Under the pieces are notes generated by a model. The model made no database searches. It was not told where the DNA came from and saw only the letters and a program-made list of their open reading frames with translations. The position numbers were made by a program, and so were the translations under genes. From Symploca sp. SIO1C2 (GTDB taxonomy: Bacteria; Cyanobacteriota; Cyanobacteriia; Cyanobacteriales; Coleofasciculaceae): a stretch of DNA of 64,000 bases. The stretch covers positions 96,985-160,984 of the forward strand of contig JAAHFP010000005.1 of NCBI GenBank assembly GCA_010672925.1, read 5' to 3'. Of the stretch, positions 35,715 through 46,076 are shown piece by piece; the stretch's first letter is position 1; every line of letters starts with the position of its first letter.

Positions 35715-37025
35715 TCAAACTAGTTCTGCCAATCTCTCTTGATGGGGTATTTCAAGTTCTTCATTAGTATTTGCCAACTGGATATGCCTTAAGGAGAGAG
35801 TTATTGATACGTATAAGATCCAAAATAGGGAATTGGTTTCTATCGTGGTACTTTCCGTTTGGTTGTACATAAAGATAAATGTTAGATAAGTTAAAGGCCA
35901 AAGTCCTTCTGGAGTTTTAATCATACGTCCCCAACTGACTCCTCTGATGTAGGCGGTGATAAAACTCAGGGCAAACAACAATAAGCCTAAGATTCCTAGT
36001 TGAACTGCTAAGTCTAAATAACCATTGTGAGACTGGGTAAAGGTTATGCGAAAAACATACCAAACATAATCTTGTCCTCCCCCTGGTTGCCAGAAAGCAT
36101 CGTACCCGTAACCTAACCAAGGGCGCTCTTGAATTTTCTCGATAATTGCGTCCCAAATTTCTGTACGACCAGTGAGGGTAGCGTCTTTACCCAGACTACC
36201 AAGGAAAGATACCCAATTCGTCATCAACCAGGTTCCGGCACTAGCTCCTACTAATACCACACTCATCAATATGGGCACAGCAAAAGAGCTACTCCAACGC
36301 AGGGCTCGATAAATAGGCAACACCATCATCAGAGTGAGAAACACTACCAGAGCAGTTTTGGAAGTGGAAAGCACAATGAGGGCTACTGTAATACCAAAGA
36401 CAGCCCAAACCACATAACGGTATTTGGTGCGACTACTGTTGAGCACTAGTGCTAAGGGTACAGCACACATAACCATCAAACGAGCAAAGGTGTTTTTCTG
36501 CGTCACAGGTCCTCGCCATGCTCCCGCATGAATCCCTTGCTCGATACCAGCCCAGGGAAAAGCCAGAGTATACAACAAACTAAATACTGCTGTTATTCCT
36601 GCTGCCCAGGCCACTATCTGTAGCTGCTCTTTTAAGGAATAACGGGAAGCTAGGTACACCCCAAATAAAGTTGTCATAAAGGTGAGTACAGCTTCTTTTT
36701 TGGATATACCGGGAAAGTCAGACCAAACAAAGGAGAAAACTGCTAGTCCCACCAAAATCCAGAGAAAGGGGTCTCTCATCAGGGGACGAACCACGGTTTT
36801 TAATCGGGCAATAATCAGGAAGAGAGTAGAAGCATAAATCCCATACCTGAGCAGCTTTACTAAGGGGTCAACGGGAGAGGGGGTATAGCCAGCAGCAGTA
36901 GCACCAAAACCTCTGGCAGCATGAAATGTGGGGTTGCTATAACTCGCTATTCCTAATACCCCTGAGAACACTAGCAAAGCTAAAACAGCGAGTTTCGGTT
37001 CAGCCCATTGAAGAAGTTTATTCAT
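35715..37025 (-). CDS. O-antigen ligase / Wzy-like polymerase
   Basis: This 436-residue membrane protein has about ten to twelve helices and the Wzy_C pattern: GPVTQKNTFARLMVMCAVPLA, LVVFLTLMMVLPIYR, GRTEIWDAIIEKIQERPWLGYGYDAFW and a loop histidine in TQSHNGYLDLAVQLGILG. Such proteins join or polymerise lipid-linked sugar units at the outer face of the inner membrane. Start ATG overlaps the preceding GT2 stop by 4 bases (ATGA). Together with Wza and Wzc it points to a Wzy-dependent exopolysaccharide route. Confidence 0.92.
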   Translation of the reverse strand: MNKLLQWAEPKLAVLALLVFSGVLGIASYSNPTFHAARGFGATAAGYTPSPVDPLVKLLRYGIYASTLFLIIARLKTVVRPLMRDPFLWILVGLAVFSFVWSDFPGISKKEAVLTFMTTLFGVYLASRYSLKEQLQIVAWAAGITAVFSLLYTLAFPWAGIEQGIHAGAWRGPVTQKNTFARLMVMCAVPLALVLNSSRTKYRYVVWAVFGITVALIVLSTSKTALVVFLTLMMVLPIYRALRWSSSFAVPILMSVVLVGASAGTWLMTNWVSFLGSLGKDATLTGRTEIWDAIIEKIQERPWLGYGYDAFWQPGGGQDYVWYVFRITFTQSHNGYLDLAVQLGILGLLLFALSFITAYIRGVSWGRMIKTPEGLWPLTYLTFIFMYNQTESTTIETNSLFWILYVSITLSLRHIQLANTNEELEIPHQERLAELV

Positions 37026-37924
37026 AGGGTTAGTCCATAGTAAAGGGCTCTAGCATTAATCTCTAGTTTTTCTATTAGAGTTGCTGACGAGAGATATTTT
37101 TTGGCAAACTCTTGGCATTCTGGCTCAATACCACCAGCACGCCAAAACATGCCCATACCTCCAGCAAATACTTTGTGACTAAATTTAGCTAAAAAGGGAA
37201 ATTTTACTCGCATCCAATAGCCAGTCAGGAGCATAACGCGGGCTTGTACGCGCTTGTCTTTACTCCTAACGTAGGCATTAGCACCATGAATTCGATACTG
37301 TCCTAAGGGTTTATCTAATATCAAACCTGGATTCAAAGCAATAGAAGTAAATTCTAGGTAACCATCATTCAAACCAATCCTTTTAGCTTCAGGCATGGGT
37401 AAAATTTGTTGTAGATGGGAACGGGTAAAGCTCAAGCCGGAGGTAGAAGGAAGATTGGCTAAGCGATCTTTGAGTTTGCCCCCTCTGATATGAGCTCTCA
37501 AATCGTATTCTTTGACTTCCCCTTGATAAGGATTTTCTTGAGGCAATGGCTTACCTTTGTCATCTACCTGTTGGAGGGGATGGAAACACCAACCTAAATC
37601 TTGGCGATCGTTCAATGCTTGGACAATTTCTGCTACTTTTTCTGGTAGGCAAGTATCATCAGAGTCTAAGAAACAAATAATCTCACCTTGGCTAGTGGCA
37701 AAGCCTGCATTAAAGGCTGAAGCTTGTCCTCCATTAGATTTGAGCACGGGAATAATTTTGTCCCCGTAACTAGCAATCACCTCTCGTGAATTATCGGTGG
37801 AGCCATCATCCACTACAATCACTTCGATTGGGGAATAGGTTTGATTCAGAGCACTATCAATCGCCTCTGGTAAGAAACGCCCATAGTTGTAGTTATTAAT
37901 CGCAATACTGACTAGAGGAGTCAT
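37022..37924 (-). CDS. Glycosyltransferase family 2
   Basis: This 300-residue GT-A enzyme opens with SIAINNYNYGRFLPEAIDSALNQ and has the nucleotide-binding VVDDGSTDNS and the DXD-type FLDSDDTCLPEK. It is an inverting transferase in the exopolysaccharide locus. Its stop overlaps the next gene by 4 bases, so the two are translationally coupled. It resembles the GT2 at 53478-54407 over its full length (shared SGLSF, YRIHGANAY/YRHHGNNAY and LTGYWMR/LTGYWIR blocks), so the two sugar loci probably share a related step. Confidence 0.93.
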   Translation of the reverse strand: MTPLVSIAINNYNYGRFLPEAIDSALNQTYSPIEVIVVDDGSTDNSREVIASYGDKIIPVLKSNGGQASAFNAGFATSQGEIICFLDSDDTCLPEKVAEIVQALNDRQDLGWCFHPLQQVDDKGKPLPQENPYQGEVKEYDLRAHIRGGKLKDRLANLPSTSGLSFTRSHLQQILPMPEAKRIGLNDGYLEFTSIALNPGLILDKPLGQYRIHGANAYVRSKDKRVQARVMLLTGYWMRVKFPFLAKFSHKVFAGGMGMFWRAGGIEPECQEFAKKYLSSATLIEKLEINARALYYGLTL

Positions 37925-38051
37925 GGGAATTTAGAATTTAGAATTTAGAATTGGGAATTGGGAATTTAGAATTGGGAATGGAGAATTGGGAATGACCAAT
38001 GACCAATAACCAATAACCAATGACAAATGACCAATGACAAATAACAAACAA

Positions 38052-39134
38052 CTAATTCGTAAATAATCTGAAGAAATTGACGATGAAGTTTAAGGGATTG
38101 GCGACATCGGTAGCAAAATCGATGACATTGTAAGTATTGGTCTTTGGTACAACAATTACATCGCCTTCTTCTATTTGGAAGGTATCGGTCATATTGCTCA
38201 GATTTACTAATTCTTCTTCAATAGTGCCGTCTTCATGTAAGCGGACAAAGAGCACTTCTTCTAGTTTGGCTTTATCTGTTGGTCCCCCAGCGATCGCAAC
38301 GGCGCTGGAAAGGGAACTATGGGGAGGAACTTCTAATTCTCCGGGCTTTTTTACTTCCCCCACAACCCGAACTCGTACTGTTGTAGGAGCTAAACTGGAT
38401 CTGGTTAATAATCTGCGGTTGAGGGTGTCAGCTTCTGCTAAAGCGGGAACAAAGATTGAGTCTCCATCTTGCAGTAGTAGATCACGAGGAGCATTTCCTG
38501 AGGATAGGGATTCCCAAAGATTAATAGTAACTACAGGAGCATTACCTGTGGGACTGTAGCGTTTGAGTACAACCTGGCGAATGTCAGCATTTTTGGTTAC
38601 TCCTCCTGCTGCGACAATTGCTCCATTAACTGTCGGTGCTCGAACAGTAAAATTGTCTTCGTTAAAGTTATTACCAAATAGAGTTTCGCTACTCAATTGT
38701 ACAGGCCCTGGACGTTGTACTTCTCCGGCTACATTAACTAGCAAAGCTCTGGTTTTCCTCAGGCTGATTGTCACCATCGGGCGACGTTTGATCCAAGGAT
38801 CTAGGAGGGTTTCCAGATTATTTATGAGTTGCGGTATGGTACGATCCGCTGCTCTCACACTGCCAACCAGTGGTAGCTCAATCGTTCCATCGGGCAGAAT
38901 TACTTTCGAGCCACTAAACTCTTCATGGTCAAATACATTAATCTGGATTTCGTCCCCTGGTCCTAAAAGATAAGTAAATTTTGTATCTCCAGTAGTCGGG
39001 AATTGCTTATTTCTCTCTTCAGTTTCTCCCAAATAAGGAATTTGTGCCACGGCAGGTAACTGAGGAAGCATTGCTCCTAACACAATGGCGGTAGAAATTG
39101 ATAGATGAATTACCCCAAAAATTCGTCGGTTCAT
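38052..39134 (-). CDS. Polysaccharide export protein (Wza-like, SLBB)
   Basis: This 360-residue exported protein has a signal peptide (about 1-31), a Poly_export domain (TYLLGPGDEIQINVF, ILPDGTIELPLVGSV) and SLBB domains (VRVVGEVKKPGELEVPPHSS). It would form the periplasmic/outer-membrane channel for exopolysaccharide. No lipobox cysteine is seen, unlike E. coli Wza, which is common in cyanobacterial members. It lies between GT2 and the Wzc-like kinase. Confidence 0.92.
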   Translation of the reverse strand: MNRRIFGVIHLSISTAIVLGAMLPQLPAVAQIPYLGETEERNKQFPTTGDTKFTYLLGPGDEIQINVFDHEEFSGSKVILPDGTIELPLVGSVRAADRTIPQLINNLETLLDPWIKRRPMVTISLRKTRALLVNVAGEVQRPGPVQLSSETLFGNNFNEDNFTVRAPTVNGAIVAAGGVTKNADIRQVVLKRYSPTGNAPVVTINLWESLSSGNAPRDLLLQDGDSIFVPALAEADTLNRRLLTRSSLAPTTVRVRVVGEVKKPGELEVPPHSSLSSAVAIAGGPTDKAKLEEVLFVRLHEDGTIEEELVNLSNMTDTFQIEEGDVIVVPKTNTYNVIDFATDVANPLNFIVNFFRLFTN

Positions 39135-39355
39135 ATTAAATCTTCCTTATAAAACGACATGTCAGAAAAGGCAGAAGGCAGAAGGGAATAGAAGGAAGGC
39201 AGGAGGCAGAAGGGAATAGAAGGAAGGCAGGAGGCAGGAGGTGAGAGAAAGAAGTATGTATTTCAGGATTTTATTTTTTGGTATCACGTAATTTATTCCC
39301 AATTCCCAATTCCCAATTCCCAATTCCCAATTCTAAATTCTAAATTCTAAATTCT

Positions 39356-41566
39356 TCATTCCCTCTCCCCTACTTCCAAAACCTGAGAACTTTTTACCTC
39401 ATTCCAATGAGAAACGTTATAGTAGGATTTGGCATGATGGAAATAACTATCAGGCTCGGCTGCAATGCTCACGCCATTAACTACCAAACCTAAAACCTTT
39501 TGGCCAGATCGCACCAAGAATTCCTTAGAAGCAGTAGCACTAACTCGGTCGATTACCCCAGGTCGAGCTAGTAGTAACATCCCATCAGTCATTTTGCCTA
39601 AGGTAATAGCATCAGCGGTTAGTACTAGAGGGGGAGTATCAAAGATGACAAAATCATAATTTCTGGAAAACTCTTTAATTAAAGAAGCCATACGTTTGGA
39701 GTTTAAGAGAGCTAAGGAGTTGGGGGGTATGACTCCCGAAGGTAGGACATCTAAGTTATCCATCACTCCTTTGACAGCATTCTCAAATTCCGCTCGATTG
39801 ACAATTATTTCGCTTAGTCCTTGAGTATTAACTAAACCCCAAATATGATGTTGTAAGGGATGGCGTAAGTCGGCATCGATGAGTAATACTCGTCTGCCTA
39901 ACTGAGCCATTGCGATCGCTAAATTAGCTGAGACTGTAGACTTGCCCTCTTTGGAAACGGAGCTGGTTACGACAATCACCTTCAATTCTTTATCAGGACT
40001 GAGGAATTTTAGGTTAGCTTCCAGCATCCTGTAAGCTTCACTAATCACTGCATGGGGAGCATCTCTCACGGGGAGTTGCGGTACTAAGTCTCCTAATTTT
40101 TTCCTGCCAAAGAATCCTTTTTTCCCATAGTCAGGAATCATACCTAGCCAAGTATAATTAAAGAGCCGTCGCACTTCTTTGGCAGTTTTAATTGATGGAT
40201 CCATCAAGTCGAGGACAAAAGCTGTGATAATGTAGAGCAAGCTACCAGCGACAACTCCGGCACCAATGATTAACTTTTTGTTGGGACCAACTGCTAATTC
40301 TGGCTGCTGAGCATAAGCAATGATGCGGGCGTTGCCCACGTTCTGATTTTCGGCAATCTGAACTTCTTGGTAGTTTTTGAGCAGAATTTCATAGGTAGAT
40401 TGAGCTGCTGCCAATTTTCGCTCTCGATCCCGCAAACCTTCTTGCAATCGGGGTAAAATATTAGCTCTTTGCTGCTTGGTAAGCTTAGCACGATCCAGAG
40501 CAGCTACTCGATTAGTCAAACCTAGACGCTCTACCTCAGCATTGATCAGATTTTCTGTCATGCTTTGCTCAAGCTCTCCCATCTGCAAACTTTCCCCAGG
40601 GATTAGTTGCTCAAAGCCCAGCACTTGCTCTACCCTTTCTGCTAATAGTATTTCTCTAGCAGCTTTTCGGTCCTTGAGATTGACAATTACAGGGTGTTTT
40701 TCCTCATAGCGAGTCCGTTGAACATTCAACTGATCTTCTATTTGCTCTACTTCTAATAGTGCCTGCTGAACCCCACGAGACTGACTTAGGGAACTTAAGG
40801 CTAGGGCTTGCTGAGAATTTAGACCCAGTTTACCTTGGAGTGCTGCGGAACGAGCAGCTACATCTTCGAGATCAGAACGGGTTTGGGATATTTTTTTGTC
40901 TAGCTCAGCAATATTGGCTACAGCATAGGTGGCTTCTTCTTTGAGGGAGACAATGTTGTTTTGTTCTTTAAAAGAGCGTAAGTCTGATTCTGCTTTACGA
41001 AGAGTCTTTTCAGTTGCGGGTAGTTGCTTGGCAATAAATTCCCTTGCTGCTACTGCCTCTTCTCTGTTAGTGAGGACATTGTTTTGTAAATAAACCTGCA
41101 TCAGTTGGTTAACTACCTCTGCCGCATCCTCAGGATTGGGACCATTAAAGGAAACTTTGAGAACATCTGTTCCTTTGATTCCTTCTACTGTCAACCCCCC
41201 CAAGACGTAACTCGGTTTAACTGACTCACCTGCTTTGTTTTTCAGATCCAGTTGCTCTATAGTCTTTTCAATCAGGGGTCGAGAAGTGATCACTTGAGCT
41301 TCTGTATCCAGGGGAGTATTGATGAAGTTATTGAGGGCTTCCAACTCGCCAATTTGCTCTCCCGCTTCTGTGCCCAGGCTGGACAAAATTCTCTTTTTCA
41401 AGAGTAGTTTACCTTGAGCTGCATAGGTAGGTTGTTTCAATAAGGCAGCAGTAGTTGCTAATATGACCGTCAGCAACAAAACCAGAGTACCCGGTAGCCA
41501 ACGCCTTCGGAGGATTAGCCAGTAACTTTGAAAATCGATATCTTGTATATGCTGTTGAGATTCCAT
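39356..41566 (-). CDS. Tyrosine autokinase / chain-length protein (Wzc-like)
   Basis: The protein has 736 residues from the ATG at 41566. It opens with a Wzz domain (SYWLILRRRWLPGTLVLLLTV, first membrane helix), then a long coiled coil (about 165-415) and a second membrane helix (about 430-450). The kinase part has Walker A VTSSVSKEGKSTVSANLA, A' VLLIDADLRHP and Walker B FVIFDTPPLV. The C-terminal tail has a tyrosine cluster (SYFHHAKSYYN) that could be phosphorylated. It would control export and chain length with Wza and Wzy. Confidence 0.95.
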   Translation of the reverse strand: MESQQHIQDIDFQSYWLILRRRWLPGTLVLLLTVILATTAALLKQPTYAAQGKLLLKKRILSSLGTEAGEQIGELEALNNFINTPLDTEAQVITSRPLIEKTIEQLDLKNKAGESVKPSYVLGGLTVEGIKGTDVLKVSFNGPNPEDAAEVVNQLMQVYLQNNVLTNREEAVAAREFIAKQLPATEKTLRKAESDLRSFKEQNNIVSLKEEATYAVANIAELDKKISQTRSDLEDVAARSAALQGKLGLNSQQALALSSLSQSRGVQQALLEVEQIEDQLNVQRTRYEEKHPVIVNLKDRKAAREILLAERVEQVLGFEQLIPGESLQMGELEQSMTENLINAEVERLGLTNRVAALDRAKLTKQQRANILPRLQEGLRDRERKLAAAQSTYEILLKNYQEVQIAENQNVGNARIIAYAQQPELAVGPNKKLIIGAGVVAGSLLYIITAFVLDLMDPSIKTAKEVRRLFNYTWLGMIPDYGKKGFFGRKKLGDLVPQLPVRDAPHAVISEAYRMLEANLKFLSPDKELKVIVVTSSVSKEGKSTVSANLAIAMAQLGRRVLLIDADLRHPLQHHIWGLVNTQGLSEIIVNRAEFENAVKGVMDNLDVLPSGVIPPNSLALLNSKRMASLIKEFSRNYDFVIFDTPPLVLTADAITLGKMTDGMLLLARPGVIDRVSATASKEFLVRSGQKVLGLVVNGVSIAAEPDSYFHHAKSYYNVSHWNEVKSSQVLEVGERE

Positions 41567-41792
41567 AACCAAATTAGGTAATAGGAAAGGTACAGACTCC
41601 TCACCCTTTGCAAAGAGTGCTCAGGGCTGCTGGAAAAAAATCTTACACTTCACCTATAAGTCGTCTACACAAAATTAATTGTATATTTGCTACTGAGTAA
41701 TATTTCCTACTGTCTATCCTCACGAAATGTTAAGTGAATGTTTCTAGTGCTTTTGTAAGAAGCTTTTTTCCTTCTACCTCATTCCTCCTATT

Positions 41793-41821
41793 CCCCTCCC
41801 AGGAGGGGTTAGGGGTGGGTT
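41793..41821 (-). repeat. 29-bp hairpin repeat, copy 4 of 6
   Basis: Inverse orientation of the 23116-23144 family; cccctcccaggagggg arm followed by ttaggggtgggtt. Confidence 0.75.
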
Positions 41822-41838
41822 TGCCTTCTGCCTTCAGA

Positions 41839-43026
41839 TTAGTTGTTGTGCAAATTGCCAGGAAATGGCAATATTTTTTGGCCTGCGATAGGCCGAATTG
41901 CAGTTTGGAGGAGTTCATCATATACGTTCATTGTACGGTTTGCAATGTCGTCCCAGTTATGGTGAGTATTGATATACTCTTGTGCTTCCTTTGCCATGAC
42001 TGTTAACTCTTGAGGATGAGCCAGTGCCCAATCAAGGGATTGCACACAGGCATCGATATCTCCCACGGGGAAAGTCATGCCTCGTTGTTTACTTAGCAGT
42101 TGCCGATGTACGGGAATATCACTTGCCAATACAGGAATGCCTTCTTGCATGGCTTCCAGCAATGCCAGGGGCAGTCCCTCTATTTCCGAAGGTAGGACAA
42201 ATAATTTTCCGTGCCGCAGAATTTCTGCTAGACGGGGACCGTGAAGTTCATCGGTGAATACTATATCTGGATTACCGGCAGCTAGCTCCACCAACTCAGA
42301 GGTATACTTACCCGTATCACTAGTTCCCCCAACTACAACTAGTTTCAAGCCCTTTGGCTTCAGAGTTTGAAAGGCTTTAATTAGAACATGTGGCTGCTTT
42401 TCCGGCACCAGCCTACCCATAAACATGATGTATTGACCTGGGTTCAAGCCTAAGGATCTGCCATATTGAAAGTTGGGGTCTGATTCTCCCAGACTTGATG
42501 GGGCATTGGTTATATATTCAGTTTTGAGGCCATAGCTCTTGGTAAAGTAAGATTTCAGCTCTTCGGAAACGACGATTATCTGATTCGCAAAACGTACAGC
42601 AGCTTTTTCTCCCAGATGGATTAGTTCACTAGAAGCTTTAGACCATTTTGCCCGTTGCCAATCCAAGCCATGACAAGTGACAACTATTTGGGCAGTAGTG
42701 GCAACTTTTGGTAGCCAAGTAAAGAGGGAAGGACCTAGAGCATGGAAGTGAATAATATCATACCTTCCTCCAGTGGAAGCGATCGCACCAAGAGCGGAAC
42801 TCAACAGGGCATCCATTCCTTTGAGCTTCAAACAAGGTAGAGAAATTACCCTCACTCCCTGAATACCATATTTATCGATAGTAATAGAGCCAGTATAAGA
42901 AGAGCGAGCAAACAAATCTACAGAGTGCCCCTGTCGGACAATGCGAGAGTAGAGTTCTTCACAGTGGTGCTCAATTCCTCCTTGTTTGGCAGGTAAGCCT
43001 TTGGCACCAATTACGGCTATTTTCAT
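41839..43026 (-). CDS. Glycosyltransferase family 4
   Basis: The protein has 395 residues from the ATG at 43026 with AGGTG upstream; a GTG at 43035 is less likely. It opens with KIAVIGAKGLPAKQGGIEHHCEELYSRI, typical of WcaL/rhamnosyl-type GT4 enzymes, and has FMGRLVPEKQPHVLIKAF and LPSEIEGLPLALLEAMQEGIPVLASD with the EX7E pattern. It belongs to the exopolysaccharide locus, upstream of the Wzc gene by 272 bases. Confidence 0.93.
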   Translation of the reverse strand: MKIAVIGAKGLPAKQGGIEHHCEELYSRIVRQGHSVDLFARSSYTGSITIDKYGIQGVRVISLPCLKLKGMDALLSSALGAIASTGGRYDIIHFHALGPSLFTWLPKVATTAQIVVTCHGLDWQRAKWSKASSELIHLGEKAAVRFANQIIVVSEELKSYFTKSYGLKTEYITNAPSSLGESDPNFQYGRSLGLNPGQYIMFMGRLVPEKQPHVLIKAFQTLKPKGLKLVVVGGTSDTGKYTSELVELAAGNPDIVFTDELHGPRLAEILRHGKLFVLPSEIEGLPLALLEAMQEGIPVLASDIPVHRQLLSKQRGMTFPVGDIDACVQSLDWALAHPQELTVMAKEAQEYINTHHNWDDIANRTMNVYDELLQTAIRPIAGQKILPFPGNLHNN

Positions 43027-43288
43027 AATACACACCTGGTAAAATTTTGCTTCGCAGCTAAGCGTTAGTGAAGAGCAAAAAAAGCTGATTTTTTTGAAAA
43101 AACCTCAATTATCTTAAGTATAAAGATAAATCGATTTTTTTTAAACTATCCGCAGTTAACCCTCAGGAGAACATATCCTAACTTTAACCTTAATTATCTC
43201 ACTAATAGGCAAAAATTTTTGTGAAAAATTTGCGAATTTTTCACAAATTTTTATTACAAACCAAGATCTAGGTAATGGTTGGCTCCCC

Positions 43289-44557
43289 TTAAATCTGCAC
43301 ATTAAATTGTTCTTGAGAATTACCTAAAGTAGTAGGAATGGTTAACTCCTGAGACAGGTTATGTTTCTGTTGCCAACGCTTCCACATGTCAGAGTAAACA
43401 GCACTAGCTACAAACCTCGCACTGTAAGGTTCTGCCGACTGAACACAAGCCTCGATTGGGTAATCTTCTGGGTGCAGTAAGACTTGACACAAAGCATCAG
43501 CAATAGAAGCTGTGGTTCGCTCTTGGCAAACAATCCCACTGTGAGCATCTAGCAAGTTGGGAGTTTCACCACAACGAGTGGTAACTATTGGCAAACCACA
43601 AGCAAGTGCTTCAAGTACGACTAAAGGTAGACCTTCGTAAGCACTAGTTAGGATAAAGGCGTTACAGAGGCGCATTAACTGGGCAAGTTCTTGTTGTACT
43701 AAAGCCCCCAGTAATGTTACTCGTTCCGACAACCCCAAACTGTCAATTTCAGCACAAAGTTCACCTTGTAAGTCTCCATCTCCTGCGATAAGTAAGTGCA
43801 CATTGGGTTCATTGATGGTAGCTATAGAGCGTACTAGTAATAGTGGGTCTTTTTGGGCATGTAAACGACCAGCAAATAGTAAAAAACGGGTATCTGCTGC
43901 TAAACTCATCTGCTGTGCTAAAGCGCGTCTACCTTGATCCCGTTCTTCCCAAGTCAAGGGATAACAAATCTCATTATCTACTGTATTTTTGATGTAGGAA
44001 ACTCTGTCGGCAATGGCTGGGTAACTTTGCCTGTAATGTGCCACAGAGTCAGTGTTACAAGATAAAATCTGGTCAAACTGACTAACGAGGAAACTCTCAA
44101 GAGCTAAGTAAACTTTGGGTAAACGTTGCCAAAGAATCGCATCTTTCTTACCTGAGGCATCAATTTGTTTGCCAATATCGTTGTGTACAAATAATGTCTT
44201 TTCTCCAGACCAGTTCAGAGTAGCTAAAGTTGGTTCTAGCCGGTGAAAGTGCATAAAATCTGAACTGAGGCAGCGTCCCCAGAGAGCTGCTGTATATTTA
44301 ACAGTAGTAGGTATTAAATGCCTAACATTATCATTAGGCAGGGTTAACACCGGCATAAAACGAATTTCCCTACCTGCTAACTCAGCATCTTGCCATTTAC
44401 CTAAAGGGTGGGATGAATCTGATTGTGTTCCTACCAACCTGACTTCAAACTCTTTCGGAGAGTATTTTACAAAGGAACGTATAACTGTTTGAATTCCACC
44501 AATGCTGCTTTGCCAAGGGTTAAATTGGTAGAAAATAGTCAAGACTGGTTTCCGCAT
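43289..44557 (-). CDS. Glycosyltransferase family 4
   Basis: The protein has 422 residues from the ATG at 44557 (a GTG at 44575 is possible). GT-B features include FYQFNPWQSSIGGIQTVIRSF at the start, LFAGRLHAQKDPLLLVRSI and LTSAYEGLPLVVLEALACGLPIVTT. The acceptor and donor sugars are unknown. It is the first gene of the minus-strand polysaccharide locus, after an AT-rich gap, so the locus promoter probably lies within 44558-45203. Confidence 0.92.
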   Translation of the reverse strand: MRKPVLTIFYQFNPWQSSIGGIQTVIRSFVKYSPKEFEVRLVGTQSDSSHPLGKWQDAELAGREIRFMPVLTLPNDNVRHLIPTTVKYTAALWGRCLSSDFMHFHRLEPTLATLNWSGEKTLFVHNDIGKQIDASGKKDAILWQRLPKVYLALESFLVSQFDQILSCNTDSVAHYRQSYPAIADRVSYIKNTVDNEICYPLTWEERDQGRRALAQQMSLAADTRFLLFAGRLHAQKDPLLLVRSIATINEPNVHLLIAGDGDLQGELCAEIDSLGLSERVTLLGALVQQELAQLMRLCNAFILTSAYEGLPLVVLEALACGLPIVTTRCGETPNLLDAHSGIVCQERTTASIADALCQVLLHPEDYPIEACVQSAEPYSARFVASAVYSDMWKRWQQKHNLSQELTIPTTLGNSQEQFNVQI

Positions 44558-45203
44558 AAGTCTTAATAGATGCACTACTAGTACCGCTGCGCGGAATGCT
44601 TACATTCAAAATTTAAAATTCAAAATGCTTAGAGAGTAAGGGCTCTAATGATCTCCAACTGGTGTGTTAGCGCAGCATAACGCACCACGTCGCGGGTAAA
44701 GTTATTTTCCAGGAGCACCTAAGGCAATCCTAATGAAAAAATTTCACCTTTCTAATTTCGTTTATCCAGTAGAGCAATATCCCTGACAGTGACCAATGGG
44801 TGACACACACAATCAATTGAAGGAAACAAATTCTTTTTTTGTTCCCTTATCTATTAAAAACAGATTTCGTAACATTTGTCTTACAAATGTTATACACTAG
44901 TAAGATTTTAATCTTATTTTAAGAATTAGTACATTCCTCACTCCCTTCACGAAAATTAACGACTACTTAAAATAAGTTAATGGTAAATCTCCAGTTTTTG
45001 CCGGAAAAAGATACTTAATGCCAAAACAGCATATAATTTTACTTTCACTAAAGCATTTTGCAAAATTTCTTAAAATAAAATTAAGAATTAAGAATTAAAA
45101 ATTAAGAATTTGCCTCGCTTGGCTGCGTAGCACCATGCTAAGCAAACAAAATGCCTATAGAGTAAGGATTCTACCGATTTCCAAATCCTTTGGATTAATT
45201 AAG
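44558..45203. other. AT-rich divergent promoter region
   Basis: About 650 bases between the first polysaccharide gene and the divergent DUF2259-like gene. It holds attaaga/attaaaa tandem copies (45076-45110), a gcgtagcaccatg repeat fragment (45124) and no gene. Promoters for both sides are expected but not located. Confidence 0.5.
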
Positions 45204-45917
45204 ATGAAACGTTTGACCCTATTTTCCCTGACCCTTGTTGCTAGTGCCTTTCTCCTTAATGCTGCGGGATTAGCAACAGTTTTCAAAACATCTAGACGCA
45301 TGTCGGGTTTTTCCCTAGATAGCAAACACTACATATATCTAGAAAGTTCTCGCAACCAAATTACGGAAGTACCCACCGCACAAATACAAATCATCGATGT
45401 AGCGCAAAACTCCTGTGTGAACAATGGCTGCCTGAAAACAGAATACGACCGCTCAGCCTTAAATTTAACTAACCAAGCTGCGGAAGATGACTTACTCCAG
45501 AAAACTTTATCTCTCCGACAACAATTGCGGCTGACTCGGTTGAAAGTAGGCAGAAAGCTCCCAATCCTGGTGCGCTCAATTAGTTCCCGCAACAGCGATA
45601 CGGTACAAGTGCGTTTGAGAGAGGAAACACCCCCCTTACAAATTCAACTACAGCAAAGGTATAGTCCCTCTAATTTATCTGGAGGTACTTCTGACCTAGA
45701 CCGTGCTTCCATGCGTTTAGTGGTTGATTATCGGTATCGTCGCCTGACCATTGGCAAATTGAATGATTACCGTGATGCAGTGAAAAAATACGCAATTCGA
45801 GAAGTGCGCCTATCTCCCAACGGCAGCAACTTGGTAGTGCTGATTGATATGACCCAACCCACTTATGATGGAGTCTTGCAGACTACTTTAGTGCAAAGTT
45901 TTCCAATTTGGCAATGA
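45204..45917 (+). CDS. DUF2259-like secreted protein
   Basis: The protein has 237 residues from the ATG at 45204; upstream in-frame codons to 45135 include a repeat fragment and are probably not coding. A signal peptide covers about 1-22 (LTLFSLTLVASAFLLNAAG). The mature part has MSGFSLDSKHYIYLESSRNQI, two cysteines in NSCVNNGCLKTEY, and a closing VREVRLSPNGSNLVVLIDM-like block (here IREVRLSPNG), matching the predicted secreted DUF2259 family. Function is unknown; the repeat of FS-D and LS-NG motifs suggests a small beta-propeller-like part. Confidence 0.75.
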   Translation: MKRLTLFSLTLVASAFLLNAAGLATVFKTSRRMSGFSLDSKHYIYLESSRNQITEVPTAQIQIIDVAQNSCVNNGCLKTEYDRSALNLTNQAAEDDLLQKTLSLRQQLRLTRLKVGRKLPILVRSISSRNSDTVQVRLREETPPLQIQLQQRYSPSNLSGGTSDLDRASMRLVVDYRYRRLTIGKLNDYRDAVKKYAIREVRLSPNGSNLVVLIDMTQPTYDGVLQTTLVQSFPIWQ

Positions 45918-45993
45918 GAAAATATAGCAGTTGCAAGGCGATTAGGACAACACCAAAGGCAGCAAACCTTTACGGGTCAATCTTTCGACCATT

Positions 45994-46022
45994 CCCTTCC
46001 TGGAAGGGGTTAGGGGTAGGTT
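45994..46022 (-). repeat. 29-bp hairpin repeat, copy 5 of 6
   Basis: Divergent copy of the 23116-23144 family with arm cccttcctggaagggg. Confidence 0.65.
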
Positions 46023-46076
46023 CTGCCCTCTGCCTTGTGCTATAAAATCTAGGAAGAGCTGGCGGTGAAGTTGTAG

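Noticed and set aside
35285..35723. Long Pro/Ser- and Gly/Ala/Glu-rich open frames on both strands
   Set aside because: They are translations of the nonamer and heptamer tandem arrays, with no domain or ribosome site.
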